Shown here: one piece after another, positions 24,151-30,979 of the stretch | How positions within the stretch are numbered: position 1 is the first letter of the stretch | Layout: every line of letters begins with the position of its first letter | Assembly (NCBI GenBank): GCA_002343395.1 | Contig: DDSN01000010.1 | Location: 36,632-86,725, forward strand | Direction of reading: 5' to 3' | Source: Hyphomonadaceae bacterium UBA2389 | GTDB lineage: Bacteria > Pseudomonadota > Alphaproteobacteria > Caulobacterales > Aquidulcibacteraceae | Length of the DNA stretch: 50,094 nt | The notes under the pieces: generated by a model | The model's database searches: none | Told to the model about the DNA's origin: nothing | Seen by the model: the letters and a program-made list of their open reading frames with translations, nothing else | Position numbers and translations under genes: made by a program

Positions 24151-24214
24151 AGTTCAGCTTATGCGAAGCGAAGCAATGCCTGCAACCGGCGATCTTCCGC
24201 CTGCCCGCGAACCG

Positions 24215-25108
24215 TCACGCCGCCCGAGACGGCGCCGTGGCCACGCGCGTCGCGAGGTCGAGCACTTCGGCCGCGAGCCTGGAAAACACGCCCGCCCCCT
24301 CGGTATCGAACGCGAGTTCGCCATCCATATCGAGCCCCGACGCGATCTCGTCGATCTGCGGGGAGGACGGAATCTCCGTCCGCAGCATGTTGAACTCGTG
24401 ATCGTGGCTCGACGCTTCGGCACGCATCTGCTGCAGCATGAGTTCGTGGTGACGCGACGACTTCACCTTGTTAGCCACGACCCACGGCGTGCGCTTGACC
24501 GCGTTGGCGATGTCGTTGCTGCTCCAGCTCACCGTCCGACAGAACGAAAGCAGGCCGAGGTTTGAGACATAATCGGGAACGGTCGGCACGACGACGACGT
24601 GCGACAGTCGCAGCGCGGCTTCCGTCAACGCCGAAATCCCCGGCGCCGTATCGAAGATGATGACGTCGAAGTCCGAGCGCAGCGACTCAAGCTGCTCATC
24701 CAACAGCGTGCTCACCACGCGCTCCACTTCGAGCAAATTGCGGTGACGGCGCGAGAGAAACACGATGAGCTCCCGCTCGACGATGCGCAGATTGGGGCTC
24801 GACGGCGCCACGAACAAACGCTCGGAATGAGCCTTCGCGGGACGCACGAAATCGCTGAGTTTCGTCGGCTTCTCGAAGATGATCGCGTCCTCGAGAAAGG
24901 TATCGATCGCCTTGCTCTGCTCGATCTGCGCCGTCAGCGCCGCTTGGCCGCTCAGCCAAAACGAGGCGTTCGCTTGCGCGTCGAGGTCGAGAACTAGGAC
25001 CTTGGCCTTGCTCGGCCCCGCCGCGAGCGCCTGCGCTAGCGCCACCGAAATGGTGGTCTTCCCCACCCCGCCCTTCATGTTCGCGACAGATATGATCTTC
25101 GCCGCCAT
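24215..25108 (-). CDS. Orphan ParA/MinD-type ATPase
   Basis: A 297-residue ParA-family ATPase. The deviant Walker A is KGGVGKTT (12-19), with the signature Lys at 12. Walker A-prime is LVLDLDAQANAS, and Walker B is VIIFDTAPGIS. A charged Ser/Arg/His helix (VKSSRHHELM) may contact DNA. No ParB or parS-like repeat lies beside it, so it is an orphan, possibly for cargo or polar positioning. I chose the ATG at 25108, because upstream codons are not family-like. A perfect DnaA box lies about 40 bp upstream, so DnaA control is possible. Confidence 0.85.
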   Translation of the reverse strand: MAAKIISVANMKGGVGKTTISVALAQALAAGPSKAKVLVLDLDAQANASFWLSGQAALTAQIEQSKAIDTFLEDAIIFEKPTKLSDFVRPAKAHSERLFVAPSSPNLRIVERELIVFLSRRHRNLLEVERVVSTLLDEQLESLRSDFDVIIFDTAPGISALTEAALRLSHVVVVPTVPDYVSNLGLLSFCRTVSWSSNDIANAVKRTPWVVANKVKSSRHHELMLQQMRAEASSHDHEFNMLRTEIPSSPQIDEIASGLDMDGELAFDTEGAGVFSRLAAEVLDLATRVATAPSRAA

Positions 25109-25135
25109 GGCCCACCCATTTGTCATCCAACCCAG

Positions 25136-25155
25136 CCATCCACAGTTTATCCACA
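25136..25155. promoter_or_regulatory. DnaA box upstream of the orphan parA
   Basis: TTATCCACA at 25147-25155 is a perfect consensus DnaA box. CCATCCACA at 25136-25144 is a 7/9 match in the same orientation. Both lie in the 125-bp gap between parA and the preceding gene on the same strand. Confidence 0.6.
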
Positions 25156-25233
25156 ACCACGGACGCTTGTCATCGGTCTGAGACAGCAGACGGCCTCATT
25201 TCACACCATCGTCATGTCTGAGATGCGCCCGCG

Positions 25234-25572
25234 CTAGCGTCGGCCGCGGATGCGTACGCGATGGGAGCCGCACAGGTTCGAGACGGCGCCGTTGACGCCC
25301 GCCTTCCGCATCGCCTGCTCGGCCTTGGCCATATCCCAATAGGGCACGTACAAGATGCGGTCCTCGGCCTTGGCGCTCTTCAACCGTTTGGCGACGCGCT
25401 CCAGATGCTTCTCTGAACCGCTGCGATCGACCTCTTCGGCCTTGCGCGTATCCTTAGCCTCTTGCGCCAAGCGACGACGGCGCGCCAACGCGGGCTCAAA
25501 AAAGTAGAGGTTGTCCGCTAAAGCGTCCTCGGCCCAGAGCGGGTCTCGGTGCGCACGACGTGAGCGAGCCAT
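25234..25572 (-). CDS. Small basic protein of unknown function
   Basis: A 112-residue Arg/Lys-rich protein beginning MARSRRAHRDP. A charged helical middle (RRRRLAQEAKDTRKAEEV) is followed by ILYVPYWDMAKAEQAMRKAG and a basic end, HRVRIRGRR. The composition suggests nucleic-acid binding, but no family is recognised. I chose the ATG at 25572. A second perfect DnaA box (TGTGGATAA) lies 18 bp upstream. It precedes the orphan parA on the same strand, 125 bp away, and may share its regulation. Confidence 0.55.
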   Translation of the reverse strand: MARSRRAHRDPLWAEDALADNLYFFEPALARRRRLAQEAKDTRKAEEVDRSGSEKHLERVAKRLKSAKAEDRILYVPYWDMAKAEQAMRKAGVNGAVSNLCGSHRVRIRGRR

Positions 25573-25589
25573 ATCGGTTCCCCTCGTCC

Positions 25590-25598
25590 TGTGGATAA
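25590..25598 (-). promoter_or_regulatory. DnaA box upstream of the small basic gene
   Basis: TGTGGATAA on the plus strand is the exact reverse complement of the TTATCCACA DnaA consensus. It lies in the gap between the divergent small basic gene and the TPR membrane gene. Confidence 0.55.
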
Positions 25599-25688
25599 GG
25601 ACCGACGATTCGGGTACATGCATTCGCAATTTTCGCCAAGCCGCCAACAACAACGGACCGCTTGCGCAACAAAAACACGGAGCGGCGA

Positions 25689-26429
25689 ATGCCCTTTATT
25701 CTGCTGACCTACCTGCCTTCCCTGCTCTGCGGCATCCATGTCGTGCGCACGGGCCGCGAAATGTATTGGCTTTGGATCTTTGTGATCGCGCCGCTGTTGG
25801 GACCCGCAGTCTATTTCTTCGCGGTCCTGCTCCCTGAAATGCTTGGCGGACGCACGGCGCGCAATGTCGGCAAGGCGGCGCGCCAAGCGCTCGACCCCGA
25901 GCGCGAGTATCGCAACGCCCTGCGCGCGCTCGATGATACGCCGACGGTGGGCAATCGCATGAAGGTGGCGCAAGCCGCGGCGGCGCTTGGACGCTGGAGC
26001 GACGCCGAGGCGCAATGGGCGCAGTGCGCCGACGGGCATTGGGCCGAAGATCCGGCCATACTCATGGGACACGCGAACGCGTTGCTTGAACTGCAGCGTT
26101 GGCAGGAAGCGCTGACGCGATTGGAGCAATTGCGCAAGCTCGGCCGCGACGGCGAGACGCCGACTGTGGCTCTCGCGTTCGCGCGCGCCTACGAGGGGCT
26201 TGGCCGCAATCAGGAAGCAGACGACGCTTATCGCTTCGCCGCCGACCGCGTGCCTGGCCTTGAAGCCGGCGCCCGTTATGTGGCGTTCATGGCCAAGACC
26301 GGCCGGCGCCAGGACGCCGAGATCGGCATGACCGAAATCGAGCGAAGATTAAGCAAGATCGCCAACCCCCTTCGCGCCGAAGCGCGCATCTGGCGCGACA
26401 TGGCCGCGAAAGCGCTGGGGCGCGGCTGA
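25689..26429 (+). CDS. Membrane-anchored TPR protein
   Basis: A 246-residue protein. The N-terminus has two hydrophobic segments (about residues 1-17 and 26-48), separated by VVRTGREMYW and resembling the PLDc_N-type membrane hairpin. Residues 75-240 form TPR-like helical pairs: LGRWSDAEAQWAQC, LLELQRWQEALTRLEQL and YEGLGRNQEADDAYRFA. It would present a TPR scaffold on the cytoplasmic face. It is divergent from the small basic gene. A short upstream extension (from 25662) is not needed. Confidence 0.75.
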   Translation: MPFILLTYLPSLLCGIHVVRTGREMYWLWIFVIAPLLGPAVYFFAVLLPEMLGGRTARNVGKAARQALDPEREYRNALRALDDTPTVGNRMKVAQAAAALGRWSDAEAQWAQCADGHWAEDPAILMGHANALLELQRWQEALTRLEQLRKLGRDGETPTVALAFARAYEGLGRNQEADDAYRFAADRVPGLEAGARYVAFMAKTGRRQDAEIGMTEIERRLSKIANPLRAEARIWRDMAAKALGRG

Positions 26430-26433
26430 GTTT

Positions 26434-26465
26434 GACACTGATACACTGATCAGTGTACCAGTGTC
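26434..26465. promoter_or_regulatory. 32-bp palindromic operator of vapBC-2
   Basis: The site is nearly perfectly palindromic. The outer arms are GACACTG (26434-26440) and CAGTGTC (26459-26465), and the inner core is TACACTGA/TCAGTGTA (26442-26457). A single mismatched base lies on each side of the core. A TTGACA -35-like hexamer at 26432-26437 overlaps its left edge, and the antitoxin ATG lies three bases after its right edge. Autorepression by the antitoxin is likely. Confidence 0.7.
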
Positions 26466-26468
26466 CGC

Positions 26469-26879
26469 ATGGCCAATGTGACCATCACCATGGATGATGA
26501 TCTACTGGCGCGGGTCCGGCGCGAGGCTGACCGGGCCGGCAAAAGCCTCTCGCGCTACCTCGCCGACCTGATCGCGGCCGAGGAGGAGCGCCTACGCCAA
26601 GAGAGCATTGCGGCGATGGACAAATTCTTGGCCTTGGCGAAGTACGTCCCCGCGACTGGCGAGCCCTGGAAATTCGATCGCGATGAAATCTATGACCGCC
26701 CGTATCCTGGTGGACACCAACGTGGTGATCTACAGCCTCGATGGCCGAGCGCCGGAAAAACAGAAAAAGTGCGCGGCGTGGCTGAGCGCACTGACCAGCA
26801 CGCGTTCGATGGTGGTCAGCCCGCAAGTGTGCAACGAGGTCGTAAGCGTCGCGCAAAGAAAGATCCCAGCGCCCGCTAA
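26469..26879 (+). CDS. Ribbon-helix-helix antitoxin, vapBC-2, with run-on C-terminus
   Basis: A 136-residue ORF. Residues 1-45 are a ribbon-helix-helix DNA-binding unit (VTITMDDDLLARVRREAD, GKSLSRYLADLI). The family-like body ends near FDRDEIYDR at about residue 77. The frame then stays open for about 60 further residues inside the toxin gene, giving an Arg/Lys-rich tail (RGRKRRAKKD). The same arrangement recurs in the paralogous module downstream. The tail may be real or may only mean that a stop was lost. The DNA-binding half fits the palindrome upstream. Confidence 0.78.
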   Translation: MANVTITMDDDLLARVRREADRAGKSLSRYLADLIAAEEERLRQESIAAMDKFLALAKYVPATGEPWKFDRDEIYDRPYPGGHQRGDLQPRWPSAGKTEKVRGVAERTDQHAFDGGQPASVQRGRKRRAKKDPSAR

Positions 26880-27129
26880 CGTCTTGCGCGAGGCGATCGA
26901 AGGGCTGCTTCGGTATTGCACCGCGCCGCTGTCCGATGCAGAGGTGCGGCGCGCGCTAGACATTCAAACACGTTGGCGCGTCGCTTGGTGGGACGCGGTG
27001 TTGATTGCTTCGGCGGTGGGAGGCAGTTGCACGCATCTGTTGTCGGAAGACGCACAATCCTCGCCGGTGATCGAGGGAGTGAAGATTATCGATCCGTTTG
27101 TGCTCCCGCCGGAAGCGGTGTTGGGGTGA
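26683..27129 (+). CDS. PIN-domain toxin, vapBC-2
   Basis: A 148-residue PIN ribonuclease-like toxin. The acidic site is formed by D in ILVDTNVVIYSL, E in VCNEVVSV, D in VAWWDAVLIASA and D in LLSEDAQ. I chose the ATGAAA at 26683, because it aligns with the start of the paralogous toxin at 27637 relative to the shared antitoxin codons for RDE-(I/T)-Y. The ATG at 26692 is an alternative. It overlaps the antitoxin frame by 197 bp. It ends PPEAVLG, matching the PESVLG end of its paralogue. Confidence 0.85.
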   Translation: MKSMTARILVDTNVVIYSLDGRAPEKQKKCAAWLSALTSTRSMVVSPQVCNEVVSVAQRKIPAPANVLREAIEGLLRYCTAPLSDAEVRRALDIQTRWRVAWWDAVLIASAVGGSCTHLLSEDAQSSPVIEGVKIIDPFVLPPEAVLG

Positions 27130-27179
27130 GGTGTGGCTGGACCAGATACGGAACGGCGGTTTTGGTTCAGAGTGCAATC

Positions 27180-27353
27180 ATGACCCCCGAATACGTAATC
27201 GATGGTTCGCGTATTACGTCGCTTGAAACATTCTACGACGAGATCACGAGGGTGGTCATTCCGGACTATCCTTGGGGACGAAACCTCGACGCGTTCAATG
27301 ACATGAGCGTCCGCTCTCGGCGAAAGCGCCCATGCACAGCGTTCAACGCATAG
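27180..27353 (+). pseudogene. Truncated barstar-family inhibitor
   Basis: The 57-codon ORF opens with MTPEYVIDGSRITSLETFY and continues to WGRNLDAFNDM. This is the N-terminal half of barstar-family ribonuclease inhibitors, which run about 90-130 residues. Immediately after the conserved DAFND the frame switches to an unrelated basic tail (SVRSRRKRPC) and stops. The C-terminal half is gone, most likely by deletion. No barnase-like ribonuclease gene lies beside it. It sits between two paralogous vapBC modules, so recombination there may have removed the rest. Confidence 0.75.
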
Positions 27354-27381
27354 CAATCAGGCGGCGGAGCGCGCTTTCATC

Positions 27382-27410
27382 TTGACACGAACTTCGTGAG
27401 TCACTATTTT
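27382..27410 (+). promoter_or_regulatory. vapBC-3 promoter with embedded palindrome
   Basis: A consensus -35 TTGACA (27382-27387) and a -10-like TATTTT (27405-27410) are separated by 17 bp. The arms TGACACGA (27383-27390) and TCGTGAGTCA (27394-27403) form an imperfect palindrome over the promoter. The -10 ends six bases before the ATG at 27417, which points to a leaderless mRNA. Confidence 0.6.
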
Positions 27411-27416
27411 CGTGAA

Positions 27417-27788
27417 ATGATCAACGTCACTATCACCATGGACGAAGACACCGCTCGCTGGGCTCGGATCGAGGCCGCCAAGGCTGGCAAGAGCCTCTCG
27501 CGCTGGGTGGGCGAGGTGTTGGCCGAACGCCGCGGCGGCGAGCGCGCCAGCTTGACCCGCCAGCAAGAAGGCTTGAAGCGCTTCTTGGAACTCCCCGCAC
27601 GGGACATCGGCTATCATGGAAAAGGGCCCACGCGGGATGAAACCTACGCCGAAGTGCTTCATCGACACCAATGTGCTGCTGTACGCGAAGGACAAGACAT
27701 CCCCTTCGAAGCTGAAGGCGGCGACGGCGTGGCTCAGCGCGCTTCTCGATCGAAACGCGGCCGTACTCAGCGCGCAAAGCCTGCGTGA
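27417..27788 (+). CDS. Ribbon-helix-helix antitoxin, vapBC-3, with run-on C-terminus
   Basis: A 123-residue ORF paralogous to the antitoxin at 26469. The N-terminal strand and helices (VTITMDEDTARWARIEAAKA, GKSLSRWVGEVL) form the DNA-binding part. The family-like body ends near TRDETYAEVLHRH. As in the paralogue, the frame continues about 40 residues into the toxin gene and ends Arg/Lys-rich (RSKRGRTQRAKPA). The ATG at 27417 is supported by the promoter spacing and by alignment to the paralogue; a frame from 27396 would include operator sequence. Confidence 0.78.
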   Translation: MINVTITMDEDTARWARIEAAKAGKSLSRWVGEVLAERRGGERASLTRQQEGLKRFLELPARDIGYHGKGPTRDETYAEVLHRHQCAAVREGQDIPFEAEGGDGVAQRASRSKRGRTQRAKPA

Positions 27789-28086
27789 GTACTACGTCAA
27801 CGTGCTGCGGCAGGATCGCTCGCGGCCCGCTGTCGCCGCGTTACGAGCGCATATCGCGGCGCTCGATGACGTGGTTCCCGACGGCTTGCGGAGCGATCAC
27901 CTCGCCCTGGCGTGGGAACTCCAGGATCGCCATCGCGTGAGTTTCTGGGACGCTCTGTTGCTCGCTTCCGCCTTGACGGCCGGCTGCGGGATATTCTTGA
28001 GCGAAGACATGAGCGACGGGCAGAAGATCGAAACATTGACCATTGTCAATCCGTTCACAACCGCGCCGGAATCGGTGCTGGGCTAG
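27637..28086 (+). CDS. PIN-domain toxin, vapBC-3
   Basis: A 149-residue PIN ribonuclease-like toxin paralogous to that at 26683. The acidic site comes from D in FIDTNVLLYAKD, E in LREYYVNVL, D in VSFWDALLLASA and D in LSEDMSDG. The shared AWLSALL segment and the C-terminal VNPF-x5-PESVLG confirm the relationship. The start is the ATGAAA at 27637; an ATG at 27616 is also in frame. It overlaps the antitoxin frame by 152 bp. The ychF gene follows 12 bp later and may receive read-through. Confidence 0.85.
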   Translation: MKPTPKCFIDTNVLLYAKDKTSPSKLKAATAWLSALLDRNAAVLSAQSLREYYVNVLRQDRSRPAVAALRAHIAALDDVVPDGLRSDHLALAWELQDRHRVSFWDALLLASALTAGCGIFLSEDMSDGQKIETLTIVNPFTTAPESVLG

Positions 28087-28098
28087 GGGCAAAATTTC

Positions 28099-29196
28099 AT
28101 GGGTTTCAAATGCGGCATTGTGGGTTTGCCGAACGTCGGCAAGTCCACGCTCTTCAATGCGCTGACCAAGACCGCCGCCGCGCAAGCGGCGAATTATCCG
28201 TTCTGCACTATCGAGCCCAACGTGGGCGAAGTGGCGATGCCCGAACCGCGCCTCAACGCGCTCGCCAAGATCGCTGGCTCGAAGGAGATCATTCCAACGC
28301 GGATGAATTTCGTCGATATCGCGGGCCTTGTGCGCGGCGCCTCCAAGGGCGAAGGCCTGGGCAATCAATTCCTCGCCAATATTCGCGAGTGCGACGCCAT
28401 CGCCTATGTGCTGCGCTGCTTTGAAAACGACGACATCACCCACGTCGAAGGTCGCATCGACCCGATCGCCGATCTTGAGACCGTCGAAACCGAACTCATG
28501 CTCGCCGATCTCGAAAGCCTCGAAAAGCGCGTCACCAATCTCGAGAAGAAGGCGAAGACCGGAGACAAGGACGCCAAGCTCACGCTCGATCTGGTGCTGC
28601 GCGCGAAGGCGCTGCTGGAGGATGGGAAGCCCGCTCGTCTCGTCCGCCGCGCGCCAGAGGAGGAAAAGGCTTTCCAGATGTTGCAGCTGCTGACCGCGCT
28701 GCCGGTTCTTTACGTGTGCAACGTCAATGAAGAGGACGCTGCCCAGGGCAACGGCCACACCAAGCGCGTCGAGGACCGCGCCAAGGCCGAACACGCGGCG
28801 TGCGTCGTGATATGCGCGCAGATGGAAGCAGAGTTCGCGGCTCTGAGCGAAGAGGAGCAAGCCGAGTTCCTCGCCGCCGCCGGCCTTGAAGAATCCGGCC
28901 TCACCCGCCTTATCCATGCGGGTTACGATCTCCTCGGACTACAGACCTATTTCACGGTCGGTCCGAAGGAGGCGCGCGCGTGGACGATCCACAAAGGCTG
29001 GACGGCGCCGCAAGCCGCGGGCGTCATCCACACCGATTTCGAAAAAGGTTTCATCCGCGCCGAGACGATCTCGTTCGACGATTTCGTCAAGTACAACGGC
29101 GAAGTCGGCGCCAAGGAAGCCGGTAAGATGCGCCTCGAAGGCAAGGAGTACGTCGTCCGCGAAGGCGACGTCATGCATTTCCGATTCGCGAGCTAA
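28099..29196 (+). CDS. ychF: Redox-regulated ATPase YchF
   Basis: YchF is an Obg-related P-loop protein that prefers ATP and associates with ribosomes; in E. coli it modulates oxidative-stress resistance. The P-loop is GLPNVGKSTLFNAL. G3 is VDIAGLVRGASKGEGLGNQFL, and the altered G4 reads NVNE in place of NKxD, the hallmark of ATP specificity. A coiled-coil insertion and the C-terminal TGS domain (LQTYFTVGPKEARAWTI to VMHFRF) complete the 365-residue protein. It shares a four-base stop overlap with the convergent protease gene. Confidence 0.97.
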   Translation: MGFKCGIVGLPNVGKSTLFNALTKTAAAQAANYPFCTIEPNVGEVAMPEPRLNALAKIAGSKEIIPTRMNFVDIAGLVRGASKGEGLGNQFLANIRECDAIAYVLRCFENDDITHVEGRIDPIADLETVETELMLADLESLEKRVTNLEKKAKTGDKDAKLTLDLVLRAKALLEDGKPARLVRRAPEEEKAFQMLQLLTALPVLYVCNVNEEDAAQGNGHTKRVEDRAKAEHAACVVICAQMEAEFAALSEEEQAEFLAAAGLEESGLTRLIHAGYDLLGLQTYFTVGPKEARAWTIHKGWTAPQAAGVIHTDFEKGFIRAETISFDDFVKYNGEVGAKEAGKMRLEGKEYVVREGDVMHFRFAS

Positions 29197-30158
29197 TTGC
29201 GCACGCGCGATCCAAAATAAAGCGGGCCGCGAATGCGAAACGCGACGGTGCCGCGTCCGTAATCGATGGCGACGCCGCGCGTCTGCGACAGGACATCCAT
29301 GCCCATGAGCAACGCCGGTTCGTCGACAAATCCCCAGAGCCGGAACACGTGAAAGTCGTCGACATAGGCGGTCACGTCACGAACTTCCAGGTCGCCGATG
29401 TTCATGCGATGGATGGCGATGGCGCGATCAAGCACGATCGGCGCGCCGCCAAGCGCGAAGTTGAGACGGGCGCGGTCACGCCGCTCGCGCGCGCGCAATG
29501 CGTCGCGCAACGCGAGGTTCGCAAGTGACGAGTCAGAGCCCGTATCGACCAGGATGCGCACGCGAACGCCGTTGATGGATCCCGGAATGACGACAAGGTG
29601 GCCGAAGCGCAGCTCGCCCCGCACCACCGCCCAGCCACGCAGCCGCCGCGCCTCGCGCGAAGGCAGTATCTCGATGCAGTTGCGCTCGAAGTCGAGCCGC
29701 AGGCGGCGATCGCGCATGCCGTCCGCGCCCAACAACCCATGCTCGCCCGCCAGCACGGCGCCGCTCAGGATCGGCGCTTCACGCGCGCCGACGTCAAGGT
29801 TCTCATAGGTGATTGAACGCACACGCGCCAAAGGCGCCATGCTCGCGCCGTACACCGAATGAACCTCGCCCTCGCCGTCCGGCGCCAAGCCAAGCCTTAG
29901 CGCCAACTCGCTCGACAACACCGAGCGATTGGCGCCGGTGTCCACGATGAACCGAAACGGCCCCTCGCCATTGACGAACACCGGCGCCACGACGCGGCCA
30001 AGGCGGTCGGATCGGCTGGCGCCGAGCGCGAAATCTTCCGGCGCCGCGGTCTGGTAGGCGGCGAGATCGGGCGCGGCGACGCATGTCGCGAACGCCGATG
30101 GCGATAACGCACAAAACCAAGCCATCGCAACGGCCGCCAAGCGAACAATGAGATTCAT
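29193..30158 (-). CDS. Secreted two-domain retropepsin-like aspartic protease
   Basis: A 321-residue exported protein. The signal peptide MNLIVRLAAVAMAWFCAL ends near AFA. It carries two aspartic-protease half-sites: FRFIVDTGANRSVLS in the N-terminal half and RILVDTGSDSSLAN in the C-terminal half. Hydrophobic-Gly flaps (LLGADGM and LLMGMDVL) follow each. Single-DTG retropepsins act as dimers, so two DTG repeats in one chain suggest an intramolecular pseudo-dimer. The substrate is unknown. I chose the ATG at 30158 to give a proper signal peptide. Confidence 0.82.
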   Translation of the reverse strand: MNLIVRLAAVAMAWFCALSPSAFATCVAAPDLAAYQTAAPEDFALGASRSDRLGRVVAPVFVNGEGPFRFIVDTGANRSVLSSELALRLGLAPDGEGEVHSVYGASMAPLARVRSITYENLDVGAREAPILSGAVLAGEHGLLGADGMRDRRLRLDFERNCIEILPSREARRLRGWAVVRGELRFGHLVVIPGSINGVRVRILVDTGSDSSLANLALRDALRARERRDRARLNFALGGAPIVLDRAIAIHRMNIGDLEVRDVTAYVDDFHVFRLWGFVDEPALLMGMDVLSQTRGVAIDYGRGTVAFRIRGPLYFGSRVRN

Positions 30159-30257
30159 TGTCGGCATCCTGTGACGCTTGGCGCGCTTACGCCAGGGACC
30201 GGTCAATCACTTTCTGGAGACCCTCGACGACGTGCGCCGCGCGTGTCACGAAACCTC

Positions 30258-30917
30258 ATGAGCGAGCCCGTCCAGCTTCGGTCCCCCGATGGCTTTCAGC
30301 TAACGGCCCTGTCTTCCAAGCCCCTCGGCGAAGCGATCGGCGGCGTTGTCGTCGCGCAGGAGATATTTGGCCTCACCGATCACATCGCGGAAGTCTGCGA
30401 CGCGTTTGCAGCGGCTGGCTATCACGCGATCGCGCCAGGCCTGTTCGACCGGATCGAGCGCGGATTCCACGCCGGCCATGATCCCGCGGGGATCGAGAAA
30501 GGTCGTGCGGCCGTCATGGCGAGCCCGTGGCCGCAAGTCATCGGCGACATGCAGGCGGCCATCGATGCGCTGCCAAGGCCCTGCTACGTGACCGGATTCT
30601 GCTATGGCGGCGCCGTGGCGTGGATGGCCGGCGCGCGCGCGAGCGGCCTCAGCGCCGCGTCGTGCTTTTATGGCCGGCTGATCGCCGATCTACGCGACGA
30701 CAAGCCGGCGATCCCGACCATGCTGCATTATGGGGCCCGCGCCCCAAGCATTCCGATGGACAATGTCGAGCGCGTGCGCGCCGCGGTCCCGGAGGCGCCG
30801 CTCTATCTCTACGACGCCGGGCACGGCTTCTGCCGCGCGGGCGGCGCCGACTATGACGAAGCAGCCCGCGATCTCGCCTTTGCGCGTACGCTGGACTGGT
30901 TCTCCCGCTGGCGTTGA
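30258..30917 (+). CDS. Dienelactone hydrolase family protein
   Basis: A 219-residue alpha/beta hydrolase of the dienelactone hydrolase family. The Cys nucleophile is in VTGFCYGGAVAW, the catalytic His is in DAGHGFCR, and the VVVAQEIFGLTDHI segment carries the Glu that tunes the Cys in this family. The acid is probably in the LHYGARAPSIP region, where the usual G-x-x-D is less clear. The real substrate may be a lactone or ester other than dienelactone. The ATG at 30258 gives a standard start, since the upstream frame overlaps the divergent protease gene. Confidence 0.87.
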   Translation: MSEPVQLRSPDGFQLTALSSKPLGEAIGGVVVAQEIFGLTDHIAEVCDAFAAAGYHAIAPGLFDRIERGFHAGHDPAGIEKGRAAVMASPWPQVIGDMQAAIDALPRPCYVTGFCYGGAVAWMAGARASGLSAASCFYGRLIADLRDDKPAIPTMLHYGARAPSIPMDNVERVRAAVPEAPLYLYDAGHGFCRAGGADYDEAARDLAFARTLDWFSRWR

Positions 30918-30941
30918 GGCGCCACGGCTTTGCCTGATGCG

Positions 30942-30956
30942 ATAACCATCAGTTAA
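30942..30956 (+). promoter_or_regulatory. CtrA-like box upstream of the Sel1-repeat gene
   Basis: ATAA-CCATCAG-TTAA matches the CtrA consensus TTAA-N7-TTAA at seven of eight fixed positions and contains the favoured TAACCAT core. It lies 23 bp before the ATG at 30980. Cell-cycle control is possible if the organism has CtrA. Confidence 0.45.
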
Positions 30957-30979
30957 CGTCCGCGCCCCTACCGTTCGGC

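Noticed and set aside
25136..25598. Replication origin
   Set aside because: Two DnaA boxes alone do not make an origin. There is no clear AT-rich unwinding region, and no dnaA, hemE, gidA or parB context in the window.
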